A stretch of 64,000 nt of DNA from Salinispora vitiensis (GCF_000378825.1 NZ_KB900388.1:45577-109576), one strand, 5' to 3'; numbered from the stretch's first letter, positions 53,907-63,439 are shown. The notes: a model not told the origin generated them from the letters alone. Made by a program: numbers and translations.

Positions 53907-55193
53907 ATGAGCCTCACCACGCGGCGTTCCCGCCTGGCGGCCAGCGCCCTTGCCGCGATCACCGCCGTCGGCGGTCTCGCGGCCTGCGGCAACGATGACG
54001 AGCCGGCCGCGGGCGAGAAGCCCAGCAAGCTGATCGTCGATACGTTCGGCGAGTTCGGCTACGAAGAACTCATCAAACAGTACGAGAAGGACACCGGCAT
54101 CAAGATCGAGCTGCGCAAGACGGCGCAGTTGGGCGAGTACCGGCCCAAGCTGGTGCGCTACCTGGCCACCGGCAAGGGTGCGGGTGACGTGATCGCGCTG
54201 GAGGAGGGCATCCTCAACGAGTTCAAGTCCAACCCGCGTAACTGGGTGGATCTCGCCCCGCTGACCGACGACCACTCCGAGGACTACCTGCCCTGGAAGT
54301 GGGAGCTGGGCAAGGCGCCGGACGGCCGACTGATGGGTCTGCCGACCGATGTCGGTAGCCTCGCCGTCTGCTACCGCAAGGATCTCTTCGAGGCGGCTGG
54401 CCTGCCCACCGAGCGGGATGAGGTGTCGGCGCTCTGGCCGGACTGGGACAGCTTCCTGGAGACCGGCCGGGCGTACAAGGAGGGCAGTGGCGGCAAGGCC
54501 CTCATCGACTCGATCACCGCCGTCTCCGACGCTTCGCTCTTCCAGCAGGGCGACGACCTCTTCTACGACAAGGAGAACAACATCATCGCGGAGACCAGCC
54601 CCGCGGTGAAGGCGGCCTGGGACACCGCGATCTCGATGGTCGACATCTCCGCCAAGGCCGCCACCTGGTCACAGGAGTGGTCCGCCGGCTTCAAGCAGGG
54701 CAGCTTCGCGGCCACCTTCTGCCCCTCCTGGATGCTTGGCATCGTCGCGGAGAACTCCGGCGAGGCGAACAAGGGCAAGTGGGACGTGGCGGCGGTGCCC
54801 GGCGGCGGCGGCAACTGGGGCGGCTCCTGGCTGGCCGTGCCGGAGCAGAGCGCCTACCACGAGGAGGCGGCGAAGCTCGCCGAGTTCCTGACCAACGCCA
54901 CCAGCCAGGTGGAGGCCTTCAAGGCCAAGGGTCCGCTCCCCACCCACCTGGAGGCGCTGCAGGACGAGGCGTTCCTCAGCTACACCAACGAGTACTTCAG
55001 CGGCGCCCCGACCGGCAAGATCTTCGGCGAGAGCGTGAGCAAGATCGAGCCGATCCACCTGGGGCCGAAGCACCAGGCGGTGAAGGAGAACGCCTTCGGG
55101 CTGGCGCTGCGGGCGTACGAGAACGGACAGGCCAGTGAGGACGAGGCCTGGCAGCAGTTCGTCAAGGACGCCGAGATTCAGGGCGCCTTCTGA
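53907..55193 (+). CDS. cebE: Cellobiose/cello-oligosaccharide ABC transporter, solute-binding lipoprotein
   Basis: A 428-residue lipoprotein. The ATG at 53907 gives a signal peptide ending AVGGLAACGND with lipobox Cys27; the frame is open farther upstream but lacks a signal. The mature part is a family 1 sugar-binding protein: FGEFGYEELIKQYEKDTGIK, WVDLAPLTDDHSEDYLPWKW and GLPTDVGSLAVCYRKDLFEA. It should bind cellobiose or related oligosaccharides and deliver them to the two permeases next to it. The ATPase is not in this operon; MsiK-like ATPases serve this role elsewhere in actinobacteria. Confidence 0.88.
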   Translation: MSLTTRRSRLAASALAAITAVGGLAACGNDDEPAAGEKPSKLIVDTFGEFGYEELIKQYEKDTGIKIELRKTAQLGEYRPKLVRYLATGKGAGDVIALEEGILNEFKSNPRNWVDLAPLTDDHSEDYLPWKWELGKAPDGRLMGLPTDVGSLAVCYRKDLFEAAGLPTERDEVSALWPDWDSFLETGRAYKEGSGGKALIDSITAVSDASLFQQGDDLFYDKENNIIAETSPAVKAAWDTAISMVDISAKAATWSQEWSAGFKQGSFAATFCPSWMLGIVAENSGEANKGKWDVAAVPGGGGNWGGSWLAVPEQSAYHEEAAKLAEFLTNATSQVEAFKAKGPLPTHLEALQDEAFLSYTNEYFSGAPTGKIFGESVSKIEPIHLGPKHQAVKENAFGLALRAYENGQASEDEAWQQFVKDAEIQGAF

Positions 55194-55206
55194 GTGAATC
55201 CGACCT

Positions 55207-55238
55207 GGTGGCGTTCGGACACCGTTCCGGGCGCCACC
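55207..55238 (+). promoter_or_regulatory. Intercistronic stem-loop after cebE
   Basis: GGTGGCG (55207-55213) and CGCCACC (55232-55238) form a 7-base stem, and an inner CGGA/TCCG stem extends it. A second hairpin CCGGTC/GACCGG follows at 55237-55255. Structures placed between binding-protein and permease genes commonly stabilise the upstream message so that more binding protein is made. Confidence 0.6.
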
Positions 55239-55332
55239 GGTCGGTCCCGGACCGGGGTGCGGCCACCTGCTGGTACTGCGTGGTGCGTCGCGCCCTGCGC
55301 GAGGGCACCAACCCTGCCAGGAAAGGAACCCC

Positions 55333-55416
55333 ATGAGCCACCCTGAGCGGGCCGCTGGTCGACTTGACCTGCCAGCACCGCAGGTCGGCACGGAATGCAG
55401 CGGAGCGCTGACATGA
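55333..55416 (+). CDS. 27-residue ORF coupled to the cebF start
   Basis: MSHPERAAGRLDLPAPQVGT then ECSGALT, with AAAGGAA as ribosome-binding site. Its TGA overlaps the cebF ATG (ATGA), the usual form of translational coupling. It may simply feed ribosomes to cebF, or encode a small peptide. It also starts with MSH, as cebF does, so it could be a decayed duplicate start. No family is recognised. Confidence 0.35.
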   Translation: MSHPERAAGRLDLPAPQVGTECSGALT

Positions 55417-56381
55417 GCCACTCGACCACCGCGGCCCCGCCGACACCGGCAGCACCACCCCCGCCCGGCGGCACCCCCAAGCGCTGGCGGCTCTCCCTGG
55501 CCCGCCTGGACATCAAGTACTCGCCGTACCTCTACATCACGCCGTTCTTTCTGGTCTTCGGCATCTTCGGGCTCTACCCGATGCTGCGTACCGCCTGGAT
55601 GTCGCTGCACGACTGGGATCTGATCGGCGATCGCACCTTCATCGGGTTTGACAACTACACCCGGCTACTCACCGACGAATACTTCTGGAACGCGCTGATC
55701 AACACGTTCGGCATCTTCGCGTTGTCGACCGTCCCGCAGCTGTTGCTGGCGCTCTTTCTGGCGAACCTGCTCAACCGCACCCTGCTGCGGGCCAAGGCCT
55801 TCTTCCGGTTGGCCATCTTCATCCCGAACGTCGTCTCGGTCGCCGCGGTCGCGATCGTCTTCGGCATGCTGTACCAGCGGGAGTACGGGCTGGTCAACTG
55901 GCTGCTCGGGTTCGTCGGGATCGACCAGATCGACTGGGATGGGCAGACCTGGAGCTCCTGGACGGCGATCGCGTCCATGGTCAACTGGCGGTGGACGGGT
56001 TACAACACCCTGATCCTGCTCGCCGGCATGCAGGCGATCCCCCGGGACCTCTACGAGGCGGCGGAGATCGACGGCGCCGGCCAGTGGCGGCAGTTCTGGC
56101 GAATCACCCTGCCGCTGCTCCGGCCGACGTTCATCTTCGTGGTCATCCTCTCCACGATCGGGGGCATGCAGCTCTTCACCGAGCCACTGCTCTTCGCCAA
56201 CGGCAACATCATCGGCGGCACCCAGCGCGAATTCCAGACCCTGGCCATGTACATGTACGAGATGGGCATCACGAATTTGAACAGCGCCGGTTACGGGGCG
56301 GCGGTCGCCTGGGCCCTCTTCATGATCATCGGCCTGATGTCGCTGCTCAACTTCGTCCTCGTCCGCCGCGCGGCCAAGTGA
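55413..56381 (+). CDS. cebF: Cellobiose ABC transporter permease, MalF-like
   Basis: A 322-residue permease with about six membrane helices. The coupling-helix EAA motif reads LYEAAEIDGAGQWRQFWRIT followed by LPLLRPTF. The N-terminal 30 residues are Pro/Thr-rich and cytoplasmic. The ATG at 55413 is chosen over the one at 55395 because GGAG precedes it and the 27-residue ORF couples to it. It forms a heterodimer with the next gene product. Confidence 0.9.
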   Translation: MSHSTTAAPPTPAAPPPPGGTPKRWRLSLARLDIKYSPYLYITPFFLVFGIFGLYPMLRTAWMSLHDWDLIGDRTFIGFDNYTRLLTDEYFWNALINTFGIFALSTVPQLLLALFLANLLNRTLLRAKAFFRLAIFIPNVVSVAAVAIVFGMLYQREYGLVNWLLGFVGIDQIDWDGQTWSSWTAIASMVNWRWTGYNTLILLAGMQAIPRDLYEAAEIDGAGQWRQFWRITLPLLRPTFIFVVILSTIGGMQLFTEPLLFANGNIIGGTQREFQTLAMYMYEMGITNLNSAGYGAAVAWALFMIIGLMSLLNFVLVRRAAK

Positions 56382-56391
56382 GGAGCCCCCG

Positions 56392-57234
56392 ATGATCTCC
56401 GCATCCAAGCGTCTCTGGCGCACCAGCCCGTTGACCTATCTCGCCCTCGTCCTGGCGACCCTGCTGTCGATCTACCCCTTCTACTACATGGTGGTGATCG
56501 GCACCCGCACCCTGGACTCGATCAATGACATCCCGCCGCCGGTCACTCCCGGCGGTGCCTTCAGCGACAACTTCGGCCGGGTGCTCGACAACGACGCGGC
56601 CAACTTCCTCACCGGCATGATGAACTCGATCATTGTCGCCTCGGTGGTCACCGTGTCGGTGGTCCTCACCGGCTCGCTCGCCGGCTTCGCCTTCGCGAAG
56701 CTGCGCTTCCGGGGCCGCAACATCCTGCTGCTCTCCATCGTCGTGACGATGATGATCCCCACCCAGCTGGGCATCATCCCGCTCTGGGGCATGATGCAGA
56801 CGCTGGGGTGGTACGACACCCTCTACGCGGTCACCGTGCCGTTCCTGGTCACCGCCTTCGGCGTCTTCATGATGCGGCAGTACGCCAGCCAGGCGGTCTC
56901 CGACGAGCTGATCGAGGCCGGCCGGATCGACGGTGCCAGCACCCTGCGGATCTACTGGAACATCGTGCTGCCCGCGCTGCGCCCGGCCGCCGGTGTCTTG
57001 GGGTTGCTGACCTTCATGGAGACCTGGAACTCCTTCCTCTGGCCGTACGCGGTGCTCACCCCGGAGAACCCGACGTTGCAGGTCTCCCTCTCCTTCCTGT
57101 CGTACGCGTACTACACCGACTACTCACAGGTCTTCGCCGCCACCGCCGTCGGCACCCTGCCGTTGGTCATCGTCTTCCTCCTGTTCGGCCGCCAGATCAT
57201 CGGCGGGATCATGGAAGGTGCCGTCAAGTCGTGA
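56392..57234 (+). CDS. cebG: Cellobiose ABC transporter permease, MalG-like
   Basis: A 280-residue permease with about six membrane helices. The EAA motif is [20 protein letters not shown] then [26 protein letters not shown] and [20 protein letters not shown] are typical of the MalG family. It follows cebF by 10 bases with a GAGGAG site and overlaps the beta-glucosidase gene by four bases (GTGA). Confidence 0.92.
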   Translation: MISASKRLWRTSPLTYLALVLATLLSIYPFYYMVVIGTRTLDSINDIPPPVTPGGAFSDNFGRVLDNDAANFLTGMMNSIIVASVVTVSVVLTGSLAGFAFAKLRFRGRNILLLSIVVTMMIPTQLGIIPLWGMMQTLGWYDTLYAVTVPFLVTAFGVFMMRQYASQAVSDELIEAGRIDGASTLRIYWNIVLPALRPAAGVLGLLTFMETWNSFLWPYAVLTPENPTLQVSLSFLSYAYYTDYSQVFAATAVGTLPLVIVFLLFGRQIIGGIMEGAVKS

Positions 57235-58664
57235 GTAATCCTGCGAGCCCACCCGCCGCCGGCGTTCTCGCCGAACGCCCGCCGCTGACCTTCCCGCCCG
57301 GCTTCCTCTGGGGCGCCGCCACCGCGGCCTACCAGATCGAGGGTGCGGCGGCCCTCGGCGGCCGGACCCCGTCGATCTGGGACACCTTTAGCCACACCCC
57401 CGGGCGGGTGGTGGCCGGGCACACCGGTGACGTGGCGTGCGACCACTACCACCGGCTCGACCTGGATGTCGCCCTCATGGCCGAGCTGGGGCTGAAGTCG
57501 TACCGGTTCTCGGTCTCCTGGCCTCGGGTGCAGCCCGGCGGCACCGGCCCGATCAACCAGGAGGGGCTCGACTTCTACCGGCGGCTGGTGGACCAGCTGC
57601 TGGCCAACGGCATCGAACCGTGGCTGACGCTCTACCACTGGGACCTGCCGCAGCCACTGGAGGACGCGGGCGGCTGGCCGGCCCGGGACACCGCCGCCCG
57701 GTTCGCCGACTACGCCGCCCTGGTCGCCGGCGCGCTCGGCGACCGGGTGCGGTACTGGACCACACTCAACGAGCCGTGGTGCTCGGCCTTCCTCGGGTAC
57801 GGCTCCGGGGCGCACGCCCCGGGTCGGTCCGACCCCGCCGACGCGGTGCGCGCCGGTCACCACCTGCTGCTCGGCCACGGGCTGGCCGTGCCGGCAGTGC
57901 GGGCAGCGGCCCAGTCCGACGTTGAGGTCGGGGTGACCCTCAACCTGTACCCGGTCACCCCGGCCACCGACTCGCCCGGCGACGCCGACGCGGCACGCCG
58001 GATCGACGGGCTGGCGAACCGGTTCTTCCTCGACCCACTGCTGCGCGGTTCGTACCCGGCGGATCTGTTGTCCGACCTGAGCCCGGTCACCGACTTCGGG
58101 CACGTGCGCGCGGAGGACCTGACCACCATCGCCGCCCCGCTGGATCTGGTCGGCATCAACTACTACAGCCGGCACGTGGTCGCCGCGCCGACGGGGGGCC
58201 CGCCGGAGCCGTACTGGCGGAAGCCGTCGTGCTGGCCCGGCAGCGAAGGCGTTCGTTTCGTCACCCGGGGCATACCGGTCACCGACATGGACTGGGAGAT
58301 CGACCCTCCCGGGCTGGTCGAGACGTTGCGGCGGGTGCACGAGGAGTACACCGACCTGCCGCTGTACATCACCGAGAACGGTTCGGCCTTCGTGGACGCG
58401 GTCGTGGACGGTCAGGTGGACGACCCGGAACGGACCGCCTACTTCGACGCACACCTGCGCGCCGCACACCAGGCGATCGCCGCGGGTGTCCCGCTGCGAG
58501 GCTATTTCGCCTGGTCGTTGCTGGACAACTTCGAGTGGGCCTGGGGCTACACGAAGCGCTTCGGCATGATCCACATCGACTACCGCAGTCAGACCCGCAC
58601 CCTGAAATCCAGCGGTCGCTGGTACGCCGAGACAATCCGACGCAACGGTTTGGCTGCAGAATAG
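57231..58664 (+). CDS. bglC: Beta-glucosidase, glycoside hydrolase family 1
   Basis: A 477-residue cytoplasmic GH1 enzyme from a GTG start. The N-terminal signature is [16 protein letters not shown]. The acid/base Glu181 lies in [15 protein letters not shown], and the nucleophile Glu382 in [32 protein letters not shown] at the end completes the site. It splits imported cellobiose or short cello-oligosaccharides into glucose. No signal peptide is present, as expected for an intracellular enzyme. Its position after cebG and before cebR matches the Streptomyces ceb locus. Confidence 0.95.
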   Translation: MSNPASPPAAGVLAERPPLTFPPGFLWGAATAAYQIEGAAALGGRTPSIWDTFSHTPGRVVAGHTGDVACDHYHRLDLDVALMAELGLKSYRFSVSWPRVQPGGTGPINQEGLDFYRRLVDQLLANGIEPWLTLYHWDLPQPLEDAGGWPARDTAARFADYAALVAGALGDRVRYWTTLNEPWCSAFLGYGSGAHAPGRSDPADAVRAGHHLLLGHGLAVPAVRAAAQSDVEVGVTLNLYPVTPATDSPGDADAARRIDGLANRFFLDPLLRGSYPADLLSDLSPVTDFGHVRAEDLTTIAAPLDLVGINYYSRHVVAAPTGGPPEPYWRKPSCWPGSEGVRFVTRGIPVTDMDWEIDPPGLVETLRRVHEEYTDLPLYITENGSAFVDAVVDGQVDDPERTAYFDAHLRAAHQAIAAGVPLRGYFAWSLLDNFEWAWGYTKRFGMIHIDYRSQTRTLKSSGRWYAETIRRNGLAAE

Positions 58665-58688
58665 GCTCGAACCAGCTATCCGGGTGGT

Positions 58689-58713
58689 CCCGGTGCCACC
58701 GGTGGGCACCGGG
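58689..58713 (+). terminator. Hairpin between bglC and cebR
   Basis: A 9-base stem CCCGGTGCC and GGCACCGGG with a 7-base loop, 24 bases after the bglC stop and 27 bases before the cebR ATG. It may end part of the operon transcripts, so that less cebR is made. There is no U-tract. Confidence 0.6.
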
Positions 58714-58739
58714 GCCTTCCGCCGTCGGAGGAGCAGACG

Positions 58740-59786
58740 ATGACAACGCAGCGCACCCGCTCGCTCGGGCGCCCGACTCTCGATGCGGTCGCCGCACGCG
58801 CCGGCGTTGGCCGGGGCACGGTCTCCCGCGTCGTCAATGGTTCACCCCAGGTCAGTCCCGAGGCCCGCGCCGCGGTGCAGCGGGCGATCGCGGAACTGGG
58901 GTACGTGCCGAACCGGGCCGCTCGCGCCCTGGTTACCCAGCGGACCGACTCGATCGCCCTGGTGGTGTCAGAATCCGGGGACCGGGTGTTCGCCGAACCG
59001 TTCTTCGCCGGCATCGTGCGGGGCGTCAGCTCCGGCCTGTTGGGGACCCCGTTCCAGCTCTGGCTCGTGATGGTCCAGTCCCCGAGCGAGCGGGAGCGGG
59101 TCGAGCACCACCTGACCAACCAGCACGTTGACGGCGTCCTACTGTTGTCGCTGCACGACGCCGACCCGCTGCCCACGCTGCTGGCAGAGCGGGGCCTGCC
59201 CACCGTGCTCGGGGGCCGGCCAGCCCAGATGCTGCACTCCGACGCGGAGCCGGCCTGGCTCGTGGACGCGGACAACGTCGGCGGGGCCCGGCGCGCGGTG
59301 GAGTACCTCGTCGGGCGGGGACGGCGGCAGATCGCGACCATCACCGGCCCGCAGGACATGGGCGCCGGCCTGGGGCGGCTGACCGGCTACCAGGAGGCGG
59401 TCGCGAAGACGCCGAGCGGGGGCAGGCCAGACCTGATCGCGTACGGGGACTTCAGCGAGGGCAGTGGGGAGGCTGCGATGCGCCAGCTGCTGGCCGCGTG
59501 CCCGGACCTGGATGCGGTCTTCGTCGCCTCGGACCTGATGGCGTTCGGTGCGCTCCGGGCGTTGCGGGAGGCCGGTCGGCGGGTGCCCGAGGACGTGGCC
59601 GTGGTGGGCTTCGACGACGCACCGATCGCCCGCCAGTCGGACCCGCCGCTGACCACGGTCTTCCAGCCGATCGAGGAGATGGGACGGCAGATGGCCCAGT
59701 TGCTGGTGTCCCGGATCCGGGGCGAGCAACGGGCCACCACGAACATCCTTCTGGACACCGAGTTGATCGAGCGTGCCAGCACCTGA
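58740..59786 (+). CDS. cebR: LacI-family repressor, CebR-like
   Basis: A 348-residue regulator. The N-terminal DNA-binding domain reads RPTLDAVAARAGVGRGTVSR then VVNGSPQVSPEARAAVQRAI. The hinge helix is YVPNRAARALVTQRT, and the sugar-binding domain spans residues 65-345. It is encoded last in the cellobiose operon, after GGAGGAG. The CebR box at 53770-53783 identifies it as the likely repressor, released by cellobiose. Confidence 0.92.
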   Translation: MTTQRTRSLGRPTLDAVAARAGVGRGTVSRVVNGSPQVSPEARAAVQRAIAELGYVPNRAARALVTQRTDSIALVVSESGDRVFAEPFFAGIVRGVSSGLLGTPFQLWLVMVQSPSERERVEHHLTNQHVDGVLLLSLHDADPLPTLLAERGLPTVLGGRPAQMLHSDAEPAWLVDADNVGGARRAVEYLVGRGRRQIATITGPQDMGAGLGRLTGYQEAVAKTPSGGRPDLIAYGDFSEGSGEAAMRQLLAACPDLDAVFVASDLMAFGALRALREAGRRVPEDVAVVGFDDAPIARQSDPPLTTVFQPIEEMGRQMAQLLVSRIRGEQRATTNILLDTELIERAST

Positions 59787-59837
59787 TCGCCACCGCCGAC
59801 GGGCCGGCGCCGCGGAGGTGGTGTCCGGGGCAGCGAT

Positions 59838-61049
59838 TCAGGCGTAGCGGCGGAGTTCGCGGCGGGCCAGAGCGGCCTTGTGGACCTCGTCCGGCCCGTC
59901 GGCGAGGCGCAGGGTGCGGGCCTGGGCCCAGAGCGCCGCCAGCGGGGTGTCCTGGCTGACTCCGGCACCCCCGTACGCCTGGATGGCCTTGTCGATCACC
60001 CATTCCGCCATCGACGGTGTGTCGATCTTGATGGCCTGGATCTCGGTGTGCGCGCCCTTGTTGCCGACCGTGTCCATCAGCCAGGCCGTCTTCAGCACCA
60101 GGAGTCGGGACTGCTCGATGCGGACCCGCGCCTCGGCGATCCACTCTCGCACCACCCCCTGCTCGGCGATCGGTCGGCCGAACGCCACCCGGTCGAGGGC
60201 ACGACGGCAGAGCAGCTCCAGCGCTCGCTCCGCCATGCCGATCAACCGCATGCAGTGGTGGATCCGGCCGGGACCGAGCCGGGCCTGGGCGATGGCGAAG
60301 CCGGCCCCCTCCGCACCGATCAGGTTCTCCACCGGCACCCGGACGTCGGCGAAATCGATTTCGGCATGGCCACCGTGTGGGCCGTCGTGGTAGCCGAAGA
60401 CATGTAGCCCGCGCCGGACGGTGACCCCAGGTGTGTCCCGCGGTACCAGGATCATGCTCTGCTGCCGGTGCCGGGCGGCCGACGGGTCGGTCCGGCCCAT
60501 CACCACGAAGATCTGACAGGCCGGATCCATGGCGCCGGACGACCACCACTTGCGGCCGTTGATCACGTAGTGGTCGCCGTCTCGGATGATCCGGGTGGCG
60601 ATGTTGGTGGCGTCGGAGGAGGCGACCTCCGGCTCGGTCATGCAGAACGCCGAGCGGATCTCCGCCGCCAGCAGCGGGCGCAGCCACCGCTGGCGCTGGG
60701 TCTCGGTGCCGAACTCGGCGAGCAGCTCCATGTTGCCGGTATCCGGTGCCGCACAGTTGAGCGCCTCCGGGGCGAGGTGCGGGCTGCGGCCGGTCAGCTC
60801 GGCGAGCGGAGCGTACTGCAGGTTGGTCAGCCCGGCGCCGTGGTGGGGGTCGGGGAGGAAGAGGTTCCACAGGCCCCGCCGGCGGGCCGCCGCCCGCAAC
60901 TCGGCCAGCACCGGCGGCCGAGCCCACTGGTCTGCGGCGGCCGCGACCTGCTCGGCGTAGACCGCCTCAGCCGGGTAGACCTGCTGCTCCAGGAAGTCGG
61001 TCAGCTCGGAACGCAGCCGTTCGGTGTGGGCGTCGTGGGTGAAGTCCAT
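59838..61049 (-). CDS. Acyl-CoA dehydrogenase
   Basis: A 403-residue flavoprotein starting at MDFTHDAHTERLRSELTDFL, right after GAGGAG; the start shares one base with the stop of the upstream phosphotransferase gene (TGATG). Signatures are CMTEPEVASSDATNIATRII (FAD-binding), EIDFADVRVPVENLIG and the C-terminal IQAYGGAGVSQDTPLAALWA. The AYGGAGV region is typical. Together with the phosphotransferase upstream it resembles a split form of eukaryotic ACAD10/11, which handle 4-hydroxyacyl-CoAs. Confidence 0.93.
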   Translation of the reverse strand: MDFTHDAHTERLRSELTDFLEQQVYPAEAVYAEQVAAAADQWARPPVLAELRAAARRRGLWNLFLPDPHHGAGLTNLQYAPLAELTGRSPHLAPEALNCAAPDTGNMELLAEFGTETQRQRWLRPLLAAEIRSAFCMTEPEVASSDATNIATRIIRDGDHYVINGRKWWSSGAMDPACQIFVVMGRTDPSAARHRQQSMILVPRDTPGVTVRRGLHVFGYHDGPHGGHAEIDFADVRVPVENLIGAEGAGFAIAQARLGPGRIHHCMRLIGMAERALELLCRRALDRVAFGRPIAEQGVVREWIAEARVRIEQSRLLVLKTAWLMDTVGNKGAHTEIQAIKIDTPSMAEWVIDKAIQAYGGAGVSQDTPLAALWAQARTLRLADGPDEVHKAALARRELRRYA

Positions 61050-62119
61050 CAGCTCCTCCTCGAGACGGCGGTCAGTCCGTACGCGACCAGCGGAGCGACC
61101 ATCTCGCCGATCTGGTCGAAGCCCGCGCCGACGGTTTGTCCCTGGCGGTGCCGGTAGTGGATGCCCTCGCAGATCACCGCGAGCTTGAAGCACCCCAGGG
61201 CCACATGCCAGTCCAGCGGGCCGACATCGATCCCGCTGCGGCTGGCGTACCGTTCGATCAGCTCGGCGCCGGCGGGGAAGCCGGCCCGGGGCCCCAGCCC
61301 GTCGGCCACGGGGTTGCTCGGGACCGCATCGCCGCCCATCGCATCCCAGTAGGTCAGCAGGAGGCCCAGGTCCGCCAGGGGGTCGCCGAGGGTGGCCATC
61401 TCCCAGTCGAGCACCGCCTGGACGGCGACCGGGCTGACGGTGGCGAGGAGGTTGTCCAGCCGGTAGTCGCCGTGCACGATCCGCCCCGGGCCGGAACTCT
61501 CCGGAGCGGTGCCGGCCAGTCGGTCGCGCAGCTCGTCGATGCCGGGCAGCGGCCGGCTCCGAGAGCTGTCGAGCTGGCCGGACCAGCGGCGGACCTGGCG
61601 GGCGAGAAAACCTTGTGGGCGGCCGAAGTCGGCTAAGCCAACGTCCGCCGGGTCCACGGTGTGCAGCGCGGCGAGGGTGTCCATCATCGCCAGCGCCAGC
61701 TCCCGCCGCTGCCCGCGGGGGAGTGGGTCGGTCTGCGCCCGGGAGCGGAACACCGTGCCGGGCACGCGGTCCATCAGATAGAACGGCGCCCCGATCACCT
61801 CCGGGTCGGTGCAGAGCAGCAGCGCCTCCGGCACCGGCACCTCGGTCGGGGCGAGCGCCGAGATGACCCGGAACTCCCGCGCCATGTCGTGTGCGGTAGC
61901 CAGCACGTGGCCCAGCGGCGGCCGGCGCAGCACGATCGCTTGCCCACCCGTACCGAGCAGGTACGTCAGGTTGGACCGGCCGCCGGCGATCAGCTGGGCG
62001 CTCAGTGGCCCGTCGCCCAGGTCCGGCCGATGCGCGGCGAGGTAGCCGGCGAGCCGGCTCAGGTCCAGACCCGGCGGGGAGCCGGTCGGTGCGGAATCGT
62101 CGATGGCCGGCTCGGTCAT
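61049..62119 (-). CDS. Phosphotransferase (aminoglycoside-phosphotransferase-fold) family protein
   Basis: A 356-residue kinase-like enzyme. The ATP site includes QLIAGGRSNLTYLLGTGGQA and IVLRRPPLGH. The catalytic loop is GRIVHGDYRLDNLLAT and the metal Asp lies in VQAVLDWEMATLGDPLADLG. This matches the ACAD10/11-type kinase domain that phosphorylates the 4-hydroxyl of acyl-CoAs, rather than true aminoglycoside kinases. It shares a base with the acyl-CoA dehydrogenase downstream. Confidence 0.92.
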   Translation of the reverse strand: MTEPAIDDSAPTGSPPGLDLSRLAGYLAAHRPDLGDGPLSAQLIAGGRSNLTYLLGTGGQAIVLRRPPLGHVLATAHDMAREFRVISALAPTEVPVPEALLLCTDPEVIGAPFYLMDRVPGTVFRSRAQTDPLPRGQRRELALAMMDTLAALHTVDPADVGLADFGRPQGFLARQVRRWSGQLDSSRSRPLPGIDELRDRLAGTAPESSGPGRIVHGDYRLDNLLATVSPVAVQAVLDWEMATLGDPLADLGLLLTYWDAMGGDAVPSNPVADGLGPRAGFPAGAELIERYASRSGIDVGPLDWHVALGCFKLAVICEGIHYRHRQGQTVGAGFDQIGEMVAPLVAYGLTAVSRRS

Positions 62120-62253
62120 CCGAACAGTTGATGGCAGCTCACTTCTGATGTCAAGGCTGGCTCCAGTTCTCGGTGTCGAAATCGACCCGTCACCCTGGGT
62201 TACGGGTTCTGCAACAGCGCTGGGGGAGGGTCGTACCGGGGAAAGGGGTAGAC

Positions 62254-62874
62254 ATGACGTGGTGGGGACAACAGACCCTGGTGGCGGACCGGCCGGCCGG
62301 TCCGGTGGTTCGAGGACTAGCCGACCTGGTCACCCTGCGCCTGCCGGACGGCGCCGAGGTGGACGTACGCCCAGCGGCCGGCGACGACCTGATCGGCGTG
62401 GTCGACCTGCACGAGCGGTGTTCGGCGCGCAGCCGCAACCGCCGCTACCACGGTGGGTCGGCCCGACCCGCCCCGGCACGATTGCGCCAACTGTTGGAGC
62501 CGGCCCGGGGAGTCACCCTGCTGGCCACGCCGACCGTTTTCCATGCGCCGACCGCGCCGGTGGTGGCGATGGCCAATCTGCTCGGCGAGGGGGACCTGGC
62601 CGAGGTGGCGTTGCTGGTACGCGACGACTGGCAGCGCCGCGGACTCGGATCGGCGCTGTTGCGTCGGCTTTTGTGGCAGGCGGAGCGGAGTGGATACGCT
62701 GCGCTGGGTCTGCACATCCAGGCGGAGAACACCCCGATGCTGCGGGCAGTCCGCCGGTTGGAGCGGCCATCGGTGGTGGACCGGGACGGCTCGCTGTTGA
62801 CCCTGACGGTGCCGTTGACCGCGACAGTCTCCCCGGACGGGGCGCCGCTGGACCTCTCCGCCATAACACCGTGA
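62254..62874 (+). CDS. GNAT-family N-acetyltransferase
   Basis: A 206-residue acetyltransferase. The ATG at 62254 follows GGGGAAAGGGG. Its N-terminus (WWGQQTLVADRPAGP) is unusual, then LPDGAEVDVRPAAGDDLIGV leads into the fold. The CoA motif reads VALLVRDDWQRRGLGSALLR, followed by GLHIQAENTPMLRAVRRL. This arrangement is like the acetyltransferase domain of protein-lysine acetyltransferases (PatA/Pat-type), but no sensory domain is present. Single gene. Confidence 0.88.
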   Translation: MTWWGQQTLVADRPAGPVVRGLADLVTLRLPDGAEVDVRPAAGDDLIGVVDLHERCSARSRNRRYHGGSARPAPARLRQLLEPARGVTLLATPTVFHAPTAPVVAMANLLGEGDLAEVALLVRDDWQRRGLGSALLRRLLWQAERSGYAALGLHIQAENTPMLRAVRRLERPSVVDRDGSLLTLTVPLTATVSPDGAPLDLSAITP

Positions 62875-62922
62875 TCGTTTTGGGCTGCTGTCGCTATCAA
62901 GCTTCGGTCGCTAAAGCATTTT

Positions 62923-62945
62923 CGGGCTGGGTGGCAACCAGCCCG
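62923..62945 (+). terminator. Hairpin after GNAT gene
   Basis: CGGGCTGG (62923-62930) and CCAGCCCG (62938-62945) form an 8-base perfect stem with a 7-base loop, 49 bases after the acetyltransferase stop. No U-tract follows, so termination is only probable. Confidence 0.6.
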
Positions 62946-63055
62946 GGTTCCGGGTGTCGTCGCGCGCAAATGGCGATGATTTTGTGTAGCGCACCCGAAC
63001 ACATTCCCTCGTATTGTTAAAGGAGCACCACCTCCCACCCCGAGGGGGCACTCCT

Positions 63056-63325
63056 ATGTTCAATGACTTTCTGATCTCTATCATCCGCACCGCTGTCCCG
63101 GTCGCTGTCGGTGCCGTACTGGCCTGGCTCGCCTCCAAAACGGGAATCATCCTCGACGCCGACTCCTCCGCCGCGTTGACCGCCAGCACGGTTGCCGTCG
63201 CCGTTGCCGTCTACTATGCCCTCGCCCGTGCCCTGGAGATCCGGTGGCCCTGGCTCGGTGTGCTGCTGGGACGGCGGGCGAAGCCGGTCTACGAGGTGTC
63301 GCGTACCAGCAAGGGCGAGGGCTGA
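63056..63325 (+). CDS. Small membrane protein with two hydrophobic segments
   Basis: An 89-residue protein. The ATG at 63056 is seven bases after GAGGGGG. Two hydrophobic stretches, SIIRTAVPVAVGAVLAWLAS and AALTASTVAVAVAVYYALAR, suggest a helical hairpin. The C-terminus (GVLLGRRAKPVYEVSRTSKG) is basic. The size and layout resemble phage holin-like or small envelope proteins, but no family is assigned. A run of CCCCGAGGGGG in the leader might fold over its ribosome-binding site. Confidence 0.6.
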   Translation: MFNDFLISIIRTAVPVAVGAVLAWLASKTGIILDADSSAALTASTVAVAVAVYYALARALEIRWPWLGVLLGRRAKPVYEVSRTSKGEG

Positions 63326-63439
63326 GGCGCTCGTTCGTCCCGCTGCCTGCTGTGGCGGGTCAGTGGTGGTGGGTGACCCGAAAGCCACCCACCACCATCA
63401 CCGGTGCGGTTCACCGTTCCTTTCCGGAATTTGTTCCGT

